DNA from: Woeseia sp.
GTDB lineage: Bacteria; Pseudomonadota; Gammaproteobacteria; Steroidobacterales; Woeseiaceae
DNA: 23,078 bases
Reading direction: 5' to 3'
Assembly (NCBI GenBank): GCA_018701055.1
Contig: JABIUH010000436.1
Coordinates: 1-23,078 of the forward strand
Positions 17,804 to 23,078 of this stretch are shown here, piece by piece; within the stretch, counting starts at the first letter, position 1; every line of letters begins with the position of its first letter. A model generated the notes under the pieces. The model was not told the origin of the DNA. It worked only from the letters and a program-made list of their open reading frames with translations, and ran no database searches. Made by a program: the position numbers and the translations under genes.

Positions 17804-18931
17804 TCAGCGATTAGCGCTGGGCGTATTTTGGGCGGATTCGAAACGACCTAAATCCAATTCCTGTCGTATATCGGCTCCCGGCTCGACGCTCTTTTCGTCG
17901 ATCGGGATACCCATTGAATCGGCGATACGCACCATGCGCTGAAAGTTGGCCGCTACGCCAGCCGCATCTACCATTACTATCTCACCCGCAACCTCAACGA
18001 GTTCGTCCCGGGTGCGACTAATATTTGTCGTGTCGCGTTGCGCTACCGCTTCCGCAAAATTGTTGAGCTCGCTGGCAAACGGAATTTCCTGCGTTTCACT
18101 TGCGCTGGAGCCGTTGATCATCTGCAGGTCTATGGCTGTCTCGGTAGTATTGGCACTCAAACTGAGCATCATGGCGTGTGAGTTAGTTCAGTAAAAGCAT
18201 TCGTTGTGAGACGACACTCTTGCGGCAACCAGTTCTATCTGCATACGGTCGATGCTGCGGCCGGTATCGCCCGCAAATATTTGCATGCCCGCCATGGATA
18301 AGTATTGGGCAGCGCCGACCGCCATCCAGTCACGTACCGCATCAGGTACCGAACTGAAGGCGCGCAGCACGTTGGCGTTGGCGCCTTCTGGCCATAAATC
18401 CGCTTCCGGACCTACATTGCCGTCGGCCGGAATCATCGGCACAAAACCCGTACCCTCGATCGCGTGTGCGGGGCGGTAGCGGGTGGGCTCCCCAGCGATA
18501 GGTTCAGGCAGAGGTTCCAACGGTAATCCAAGGGCACGATTAAATTCATCGATACTCAATGTCACGACCGTAATTCCCGCCAGTTCCACGTACTTTTCCT
18601 GACTTAAACCGTTGGCTAAGTTGTCTTGAACGTAGCTATTGGTGATACGAGTCTGGTCGGTAATGATGCGGTGGATTGCATCAACCGCCAGAGGATCCAG
18701 GGTGCCCTCGTGGTCGTGTTCACCAGCGAAGCTATAAGGAGATACGGCCTGTTTTCGTTGCGTGCAAAATTCGCAAGTCATTGCGTTACGACTTTCTTGC
18801 GCGATCGCGATCCGCTCCGCACCGGTCCACCAGCTTCCAGGTTCCGCCAGACGTGCCCAGTAATCGCGATAGGCTTGACCTAAGTCTTCGCGAATTTCGT
18901 ATGGGGACTCTGAGTAACTGAATGCTTGCAC
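17804..18931 (-). CDS. AhpD/CMD-like selenoprotein with in-frame UGA (selenocysteine)
   Basis: Read through one TGA at 18188-18190, this frame gives a 375-residue protein with two carboxymuconolactone-decarboxylase/AhpD-like halves. The N-terminal half has CEFC (Cys53, Cys56) without the usual histidine. The C-terminal half reads IELVAARVSSHNECFY, then UGA, then TNSH. It is therefore E-x11-C-x-x-U-x-x-x-H, the exact AhpD active-site motif with the second cysteine (residue 248) replaced. AhpD-type proteins are thiol peroxidases or reductases, here presumably cytoplasmic. Translation remains sensible past the TGA for 127 residues to TGA-free stop TAG/TAA-type ends at 17804, with no frameshift. 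A SECIS-like hairpin follows the TGA. GTG at 18931 has AGG upstream. A false stop would give 247- and 122-residue ORFs. I am confident of selenocysteine coding. The substrate is unknown. Confidence 0.9.
18154..18168 (-). promoter_or_regulatory. Candidate bacterial SECIS hairpin of the AhpD-like gene
   Basis: On the coding strand the bases 20-34 after the TGA can form a hairpin. The core is CTCA, loop GTT, TGAG, with two wobble pairs extending it. The loop begins with G about 26 bases past the TGA. Bacterial SECIS elements are small hairpins just downstream of the UGA, with a G in the apical loop, that bind SelB. The position fits, but the stem is short. Confidence 0.55.
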
Positions 18932-18941
18932 AAACGGACCT

Positions 18942-18971
18942 ATAGGCTTGAATAGATAAATCTTAGCCTAT
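18942..18971. repeat. Inverted repeat upstream of the AhpD-like selenoprotein gene
   Basis: A perfect seven-base inverted repeat, ATAGGCT at 18942-18948 and AGCCTAT at 18965-18971, separated by 16 AT-rich bases. It begins 11 bases upstream of the GTG start at 18931 and lies between divergent genes. It could be an operator for a dimeric regulator or an mRNA leader hairpin. No regulator is known. Confidence 0.4.
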
Positions 18972-19074
18972 TTCGTGGCCATCCGGAACATTGCGCTCCA
19001 AGTGTCGTTCGAGTCCATCGTCTCGATCTAACTAAATGTCATATTGCTACGCCGGGCAGCCCGAAATTGTGCGT

Positions 19075-19080
19075 TATAAT
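19075..19080 (+). promoter_or_regulatory. Candidate -10 element ahead of the small lipoprotein and selD
   Basis: A perfect TATAAT lies 100 bases before the small lipoprotein start and reads toward selD. No good -35 hexamer sits at 16-18 bases, so it may need an activator or may be chance. Confidence 0.35.
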
Positions 19081-19179
19081 GAGTAGGTGAACGAGTTGTT
19101 GTGAACTGCACAGATGCAGCCCGACGTAGCCATCAGAATATTGTTACAACGATCATTGCTGACAGTGGTGACAGTCCTC

Positions 19180-19446
19180 ATGAGTAAAATCCTAAACGTC
19201 CTGAGTCACGCGATATTCATCGTAACGCTGTCGGCCTGCGTGATGGGAGCGCCCGCGAAACTGGGCGCTGCCACTGGGCCCGTCAATACAGGCCCTGAGG
19301 TCACTATCGAAGAAATACGTGCCGTACTACGGTGCGCCCGAGACGAAGTTGCGATTTGCATCGAAACCGATTGCGATGCTGAAGATTACGCGTGTGCAAA
19401 AAGGGATGACCTTCGCTATATGCTCAATCCAGTTATTCGGCAGTGA
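19180..19446 (+). CDS. Small four-cysteine lipoprotein, function unknown
   Basis: An 88-residue protein beginning MSKILNVL with a hydrophobic stretch and lipobox LSAC (Cys20), so it is probably a periplasmic lipoprotein. The mature part has four cysteines (52, 60, 65, 72) spaced x7, x4 and x6 in an acidic context, which could form two disulfides or bind a metal. I do not recognise the family. ATG 19180 is chosen because it gives a normal-length signal. The frame is open to an ATG at 19114, which would make it too long. It stops at TGA 19444-19446, with a hairpin right after it. It is 118 bp upstream of selD on the same strand, so it may share the selenium operon. Confidence 0.6.
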   Translation: MSKILNVLSHAIFIVTLSACVMGAPAKLGAATGPVNTGPEVTIEEIRAVLRCARDEVAICIETDCDAEDYACAKRDDLRYMLNPVIRQ

Positions 19447-19476
19447 TTCAAAAAATCTCAACAGTCTGAGTTTGAA
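19447..19476 (+). other. Hairpin immediately after the TGA of the small lipoprotein gene
   Basis: TTCAAA pairs with TTTGAA and the inner CTCA with TGAG, giving ten pairs with a four-base bulge and the loop ACAGTC. There is no T-run after it, so it is not a typical terminator. It begins at the base after the TGA. It may be an attenuator, a processing site or an incidental SECIS-like fold. Confidence 0.4.
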
Positions 19477-19564
19477 ATTAGTAGCCAATCGGGCCGGCGG
19501 TAAAGGCCGTCGCCGTGCGGTGCATTAGCCAGTGTAATCAGCAGCAAAATACGGGCGTTTACCA

Positions 19565-20605
19565 ATGACAAACAAAATACGCTTAACAGAATTTAGCCAT
19601 GGCGGCGGATGCGGCTGCAAAATTGCACCCGCTGATCTCGAGATCTTGCTTGCGTCAGAGCTTGAGTCGGAGCCTGTTTCCGGATCTTTGCTGGTGGACA
19701 ATGGAAGCCGGGATGACGCTGCTGTTTACGACCTGGGTAACGGCACCGCGGTAGTCAGCACCACTGATTTTTTCATGCCGATAGTGGATGACCCGTTCGA
19801 CTTTGGCCGGGTAGCGGCTACCAATGCCATCAGTGATATCTATGCAATGGGCGGCAAACCGCTAATGGCCGTTGCAGTATTCGCCTGGCCGATAGACAAA
19901 TTACCGCTAGAGGTTGGCAGGCGTGTCATCGAGGGCGGCCGCCAGGTGTGCCGCGATGCTGGCGCGACCCTGGCTGGCGGGCACAGTATTGACGCGCCCG
20001 AACCGATTTTCGGGCTTGCAGTGACCGGCATCGTCAATACCGATCAGATCAAACGTAACAATACGGCGCAGCCGGGTAACAAGATCTACCTGACGAAGCC
20101 GTTAGGGGTCGGTATTTTAACGACAGCCCAGAAACAAAAGAGACTCAGAAAGGAGCACGAGAATATCGCCGTCGAGTCGATGTGCCAATTGAATAGTATT
20201 GGTGCCGTGCTTGGACAATTGGAAGGCGTTACCGCAATGACCGATGTCACGGGTTTCGGTCTGGCGGGTCACTTAATCGAAATATGTGAAGGTAGCCGTG
20301 TACGAGCAATTGTTGATTTCGATCGAATTCCTTTGTTGCAGCATGTAAAGGAATACCTGGACCTCGGTTGTTCGCCAGGCGGTACCGCTCGAAATTTCGC
20401 CAGTGCGGGCGAAAAATTAGGTAGGTCTTCGGAAACTCAACAGAAGCTCGTGTGCGACCCTCAAACGAGTGGTGGATTGTTGGTAATTGTCGACGAGCAA
20501 GCGGAGCGGGAGTTTTTGACTGTGACCAACGCACACGACCTTGCGCTTGAGCCCATTGGTCGAATCATTGAGGGCGGGTCGGGCCCATTGATTGAGATTT
20601 CTTAA
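19565..20605 (+). CDS. selD: Selenide, water dikinase (selenophosphate synthetase)
   Basis: SelD makes selenophosphate from selenide and ATP, the selenium donor for selenocysteine (and for selenouridine in tRNA). The protein has 346 residues, the normal length, and is very similar along its whole length to the enterobacterial enzyme. It has the N-terminal SHGGGCGCK with catalytic Cys16 and Lys19, RDDAAVYDLGNGT, STTDFFMPIVDDPFDFGR, AGGHSIDAPEPIFGLAVTG, TDVTGFGLAGHL and CDPQTSGGLL. The active-site residue is cysteine, not selenocysteine. The start ATG at 19565 lies exactly where the family begins. It lies downstream of the small lipoprotein gene and 143 bp upstream of the Prx-like selenoprotein gene. 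With the AhpD-like gene on the other side, the context is a clear selenium locus. Confidence 0.97.
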   Translation: MTNKIRLTEFSHGGGCGCKIAPADLEILLASELESEPVSGSLLVDNGSRDDAAVYDLGNGTAVVSTTDFFMPIVDDPFDFGRVAATNAISDIYAMGGKPLMAVAVFAWPIDKLPLEVGRRVIEGGRQVCRDAGATLAGGHSIDAPEPIFGLAVTGIVNTDQIKRNNTAQPGNKIYLTKPLGVGILTTAQKQKRLRKEHENIAVESMCQLNSIGAVLGQLEGVTAMTDVTGFGLAGHLIEICEGSRVRAIVDFDRIPLLQHVKEYLDLGCSPGGTARNFASAGEKLGRSSETQQKLVCDPQTSGGLLVIVDEQAEREFLTVTNAHDLALEPIGRIIEGGSGPLIEIS

Positions 20606-20748
20606 CTTCAGTGAGTTGAATTTGAAATTTAGGGTAATAAATCACTACGACGTGAGGTCTGGTGAAAGAGAGACACACACACCGTCCATTCGTTGTATAT
20701 TATTTAAAGACAGACGACACCCTTTATACCTTGGCCACTTTAATTTAG

Positions 20749-21447
20749 ATGCACCTCGCAAAAACATCATTCGACCGCGTATTGGCACTGATGCTGCTGA
20801 CAGCTGTCGCTGCCTGCGATTCGAGTTCGCAACAAGCAGAGGTTGTAGAGGCCGCCGCAGAAGAGCCAATTGAATCCGCAGTCGTCATAGACGATTCGGC
20901 TATTTCGCGTATGGGTAACGAAATTTTCATCGCTGAAGATCCGGATGCTTTTAGTCCTGGTGTTCCCATCGGCGATCGATTTCCGGACATTCGAGCAATG
21001 TATCAGGGTGAAGAGGTCACTAACATCGACCGCTTCATAAAAGATAACGGTGCAATTTTCCTCGCCGTTCGCTCCGTCAACTGGTGACCATTCTGTAGAA
21101 GGCAGCTCGGGCAGCTGCAGGGACTCGTTGATAGCTTCGATCAGGCTGGAATCGGTGTGGTTGCTATTTCCTATGATTCTCCAGAGATGCAGCAACCGTT
21201 TATCGACGTTGCATCCATCACGTATCCAATCCTTTCCGACATCAATGGGTCAACCGCGATATTGCTGGGTATCTTGAATGAGCAGTATGCGCCGGGCGAT
21301 GATGCCTATGGAATTCCTCATCCCGGCATTTTCGTTGTCGATCCGGAAGGGGAGGTTGTCGGTAAGTTTTTCGTAGAGGGTTACGATACACGAGTCGACG
21401 GCGCATCCGTTTTGGCCTCCGCCAAGCAACTTCTGGGCGCCGAATAG
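20749..21447 (+). CDS. Peroxiredoxin/thioredoxin-like lipoprotein selenoprotein with in-frame UGA
   Basis: Read through TGA at 21085-21087, the frame gives 232 residues with a thioredoxin-fold AhpC/TSA-like domain. The active site reads RSVNW, UGA (residue 113), PFC (Cys116), RRQLGQLQ. This is the redox motif C-P-x-C of Prx-like thiol oxidoreductases with the first cysteine replaced by selenocysteine. Downstream GVVAISYDSPE and HPGIFVVDPEGEVVGKFF are typical strands of that fold. The N-terminus is a lipoprotein signal (TAVAAC, Cys23) followed by Asp. By the enterobacterial Lol rule this predicts an inner-membrane anchor, with the domain in the periplasm. It probably reduces peroxides or disulfides. 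A good SECIS-like hairpin follows the TGA. It ends at TAG 13 bp from the convergent CaiB gene. It has no obvious ribosome site. Confidence 0.92.
21102..21118 (+). promoter_or_regulatory. Candidate bacterial SECIS hairpin of the Prx-like gene
   Basis: Bases 15-31 after the TGA form a perfect six-pair stem, GCAGCT and AGCTGC, around the loop CGGGC. The three G residues in the loop lie 22-24 bases past the TGA, as in known bacterial SECIS elements that recruit SelB. This is the stronger of the two candidates. Confidence 0.75.
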
Positions 21448-21460
21448 ACTTTTTGTTGGT

Positions 21461-22636
21461 TTACTCTCGATCGTCGGTCAAACCCAGTTCATCCATTACC
21501 TCGCGAGTATGAGCGCCTAGCCTGGGTGCGGGACCAGCCACGGATCCAGGAGTTTGCGAGAAGCCCGTGGGCACACCCGGGAAGCGAATGCGCCCAGTCG
21601 GTGAATCAACTGTTTCGAAAAACCCTACCGCGTTCAATTGTGGGTTGTCGAATAGATCGTCGAGTGAATTGATTGCCGCGGCAGGTATTTCAAGCGATTG
21701 CAGCAACTGAAGCCACTCTTGCGTTGTGCGTTCTACAAATGTCTTTCCTAACAACGCATAAACGTTATCTATGTGGCGCGCGCGCTGTTCCAGCGTCGCG
21801 AATTTAGGGCCGGTGGCCCATTCCGGTTGCACGGCAGCAACGAACGCGTTCCATTGCTTGTCGTTGTAGATAAGTGCTGAGACGTATCCGTCGCTTGTTT
21901 TGAGCGGCCGGCGATTCGGTGCCACCGCGCGCGGATAGGCTGCCGGGCCGAGCGGTGGATCGAACATTGCGCCGTTCGCATGTTCAGCCAGCATGAACGC
22001 TGCCATGGTTTCGAACATGCTGACTTCAACTTCCTGACCGTCGCCCGTGCGTTCACGATGGAAGAGCGCCATCATCGTGGCGTAGACCGCGGTCAAGCCA
22101 CAGATCTTGTCGGCAATGACGGATCCAACGTAGCCCGGCTCTCCCGTCACTGATTGCTGGACACTCGCAACGCCACTTTCCGCTTGAATCGTGTCGTCGT
22201 AGGCAGGTCGGTCCGCATCAGGGCCACCGCGGCGATAGCCGTAGCAATTGGTGTAAATAATCGCCGGATTGATCTCAGCAACTTCGTCGTAAGAAAAACC
22301 GAGCTTCGCGATTGCCTTTGCTCGCATCGAGTGAATAAACACATCGGCTTTCTCAATCAATGTACGCAATGTCATTTTGCCCGATTGAGTTCGTAGATCA
22401 AGAACGACGCTTTTCTTGCCGCGATTCAAGTTTACAAACACGCCGGACATGCCTGGTTCCGGGCCCACTGAGACGTTACGCATGATGTCGCCGCCCGGCG
22501 GTTCAATTTTAATTACGTCGGCACCCATGTCTGCCATGATCTGCGTACTGTACGGGCCCATCACGACAGCGGTCAGGTCAACCACACGCACACCATTAAG
22601 CGGGCCTTTTGGAGATTTTTGTTTTTCTTTAGACAT
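21461..22636 (-). CDS. CaiB/BaiF family III CoA-transferase
   Basis: A 391-residue cytoplasmic enzyme that moves CoA between carboxylic acids through an aspartyl-CoA intermediate. The family start GVRVVDLTAVVMGPYST with ADMGADVIKIEPP lies at residues 15-46. NLNRGKKSVVLDL is at 69-81. The expected catalytic aspartate is Asp176 in VIADKICGLTA. The length is normal and the protein looks intact. The ATG at 22636 has AAGG five bases upstream. Its substrate acid is unknown. Only its position links it to the selenium locus: it lies tail to tail with the Prx-like gene and just downstream of the broken tRNA-Sec gene. Confidence 0.93.
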   Translation of the reverse strand: MSKEKQKSPKGPLNGVRVVDLTAVVMGPYSTQIMADMGADVIKIEPPGGDIMRNVSVGPEPGMSGVFVNLNRGKKSVVLDLRTQSGKMTLRTLIEKADVFIHSMRAKAIAKLGFSYDEVAEINPAIIYTNCYGYRRGGPDADRPAYDDTIQAESGVASVQQSVTGEPGYVGSVIADKICGLTAVYATMMALFHRERTGDGQEVEVSMFETMAAFMLAEHANGAMFDPPLGPAAYPRAVAPNRRPLKTSDGYVSALIYNDKQWNAFVAAVQPEWATGPKFATLEQRARHIDNVYALLGKTFVERTTQEWLQLLQSLEIPAAAINSLDDLFDNPQLNAVGFFETVDSPTGRIRFPGVPTGFSQTPGSVAGPAPRLGAHTREVMDELGLTDDRE

Positions 22637-22702
22637 ACAAACCTTGAGTCAGGGAATGGCGCATCCAAAATGCTCGAATATATAAAGCGTACTTTAGTAT
22701 CT

Positions 22703-22770
22703 TGGCGGAAGAGGTAGGAGTCGAACCCACCAGGCGCATTTTATGCACCTCACTGGTTTTGAAGACCAGG
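22703..22770 (-). tRNA. selC: tRNA-Sec (UCA), 3' part only, 5' half removed by an IS
   Basis: On the minus strand, bases from 22770 down read a full anticodon arm (stem CTGGT/ACCAG, loop CTTCAAA, anticodon TCA at 22762-22760), then an eight-pair variable arm (AGGTGCAT, loop AAA, ATGCGCCT), a T arm with loop TTCGACT, and an acceptor 3' strand CTCTTCC, discriminator G and encoded CCA. The TCA anticodon with a long variable arm identifies tRNA-Sec, which brings selenocysteine to UGA. The D arm and the 5' acceptor strand are absent: an IS end abuts at 22771. The run between T loop and discriminator is 12 bases, whereas E. coli selC has 13. As it stands this copy cannot fold or be expressed normally. 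Confidence 0.88.
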
Positions 22771-22881
22771 TGACGTGGTCAACCTTTTTGTGACACCTCA
22801 GTTAAGCCGCTTTTTTCATTTCCGATAACTGCAGTTCATAGTCGCACGGACTCATGTAATCCAAATAGGAATGAAGCCGCT
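22771..22881. mobile_element. Right-end fragment of an IS3-family element
   Basis: The stretch begins with a TGA-type terminal repeat at 22771-22800 (TGACGTGGTCAACC, then TTTTTGTGACACC), the typical tip of an IS3-family element. It runs into the C-terminal end of an IS3 OrfB transposase on the minus strand, then is cut at 22882 by an IS256-family tip. The other end of the element should lie beyond the window. The possible target duplication (about AGG at 22768-22770) cannot be confirmed here. Confidence 0.8.
22802..22881 (-). pseudogene. C-terminal end of IS3-family transposase OrfB
   Basis: A minus-strand frame encodes about 26 residues ending RLHSYLDYMSPCDYE... and KKAA before TAA at 22804-22802. 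The LHSYLxYMSPxDYE pattern is the conserved end of the IS3-family integrase-type transposase (rve domain). The 5' part of the gene is separated from it by the IS256-family insertion, so this copy is broken. Confidence 0.82.
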
Positions 22882-22905
22882 GAGACTGTAAAAGAATCTG
22901 TGTAA

Positions 22906-22945
22906 CTGCCTATCATTGAACCCGGTTACGGGTAAGTATAGGCAG
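22906..22945 (+). repeat. Inverted repeat in the leader of the IS256-family transposase gene
   Basis: CTGCCTAT at 22906-22913 is the exact complement of ATAGGCAG at 22938-22945, and between them CCCG/CGGG (22921-22932, loop GTTA) forms an inner stem. The outer arm ends three bases before the ATG and covers the place where a ribosome would bind. It could limit transposase translation. Confidence 0.6.
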
Positions 22946-22948
22946 ATA

Positions 22949-23078
22949 ATGAAGAAGAAAGAGCTTCAGGCAATCGCGCAAGCGGCTGCAAAGAATATCA
23001 AGACGGAAGAAGACCTCAACGAGTTTCGGCAAATGCTGACCAAAATCACCGTTGAGGCAGCGCTGAACGCGGAACTGG
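22949..23078 (+). CDS. IS256-family transposase, N-terminal part
   Basis: The first 43 codons of a mutator-type DDE transposase, beginning MKKKELQAIAQAAAKN and reaching LTKITVEAALNAEL. The last block is the conserved start of IS256-family transposases (normally followed by D/E-HLGY). The gene continues past the window edge, so the catalytic DDE residues are not visible. The ATG sits right after a leader hairpin and has no clear ribosome site. Confidence 0.85.
   Translation, partial: MKKKELQAIAQAAAKNIKTEEDLNEFRQMLTKITVEAALNAEL

Larger units (their letters stand above)
22882..23078. mobile_element. IS256-family element, left end, runs off the window
   Basis: The tip reads GAGACTGTAAAAGAATCT followed by GTGTAACTGCC. 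It starts with GA and has GTGTAA after 18 bases, the same layout as the ends of IS256. It is followed by the start of an IS256-type transposase gene. It is inserted inside the IS3-family orfB end. The right end and the target duplication are outside the window. Confidence 0.82.

Noticed and set aside
17804..18931. Reading the AhpD-like locus as a pseudogene or as two separate genes (247 and 122 aa).
   Set aside because: There is no frameshift, the TGA falls exactly on a motif cysteine, the downstream part stays conserved in style, and selD, a second UGA gene and tRNA-Sec sequence are nearby.
19444..19503. Selenocysteine at the end of the small lipoprotein.
   Set aside because: No Cys-type motif surrounds the TGA and the 18 added residues look unstructured. 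Kept only as a low-interest question.
20749..21087. A stand-alone 112-residue lipoprotein ending at TGA, and a separate 96-residue ORF from 21157.
   Set aside because: They are the two parts of one thioredoxin-fold domain in a single frame. Neither is a complete fold alone.
22771..22800. IS-end bases as the D arm and acceptor of a functional tRNA-Sec.
   Set aside because: Only a poor GGTTGAC/GTCACC pairing is possible and nothing pairs with CTCTTCC. The bases match an IS3 terminal repeat instead.
1..23078. CRISPR arrays, rRNA genes or phage modules.
   Set aside because: No regularly spaced repeats, rRNA-like stretches or phage structural genes were seen on either strand.

Overview
The window looks like chromosomal DNA of a Gram-negative proteobacterium, most likely a free-living gammaproteobacterium. 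The basis is a SelD very close to the enterobacterial protein, lipoprotein and Tat signals, an OafA-type acyltransferase, CaiB and crotonase enzymes, and IS3/IS256-family insertion sequences. The taxonomic call is inference. No rRNA, phage module or CRISPR array was seen.

Left third (about 1-7300): a cell-surface sugar and lipid region. It holds a conserved hypothetical gene, an OafA-type acyltransferase with a C-terminal SGNH domain, a flippase-like membrane protein (possible CTG start), a polyprenyl-phosphate glycosyltransferase (GT2) and a TMTC-like GT-C membrane protein with C-terminal TPRs. The last two form a same-strand pair that could make and use a polyprenyl-phosphate sugar.

Middle (about 7600-17700): mostly single genes in alternating orientation. 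These are a Tat-exported sulfite-oxidase-like molybdoenzyme, a large secreted protein with one CxxCH haem motif, a class V PLP enzyme, a crotonase, an MFS transporter, a class C beta-lactamase-like lipoprotein, an orphan ParA-type ATPase and an exported amidohydrolase. A clear bidirectional terminator separates the molybdoenzyme from the CxxCH protein.

Right end (about 17800-23078): a selenium locus, the main discovery here. selD sits between two genes that each have one in-frame TGA exactly where a redox-active cysteine belongs. The first is a two-domain AhpD/carboxymuconolactone-decarboxylase-like protein (CxxU followed by xxxH). The second is a peroxiredoxin/thioredoxin-like lipoprotein (UPFC). 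Each TGA is followed at the right distance by a small hairpin with G in its loop, as in bacterial SECIS elements. Ordinary gene calling would split each into two false ORFs. A small four-cysteine lipoprotein gene precedes selD. Past a CaiB-family gene lies the 3' part of a tRNA-Sec gene (anticodon TCA, long variable arm, CCA end). It is cut at the base of the anticodon stem by the terminal repeat of an IS3-family element, which is itself interrupted by an IS256-family element running off the window. The genome therefore carries selenoprotein genes beside a broken tRNA-Sec copy. An intact copy must exist elsewhere, or the insertion is polymorphic, or the selenocysteine trait has just been lost.
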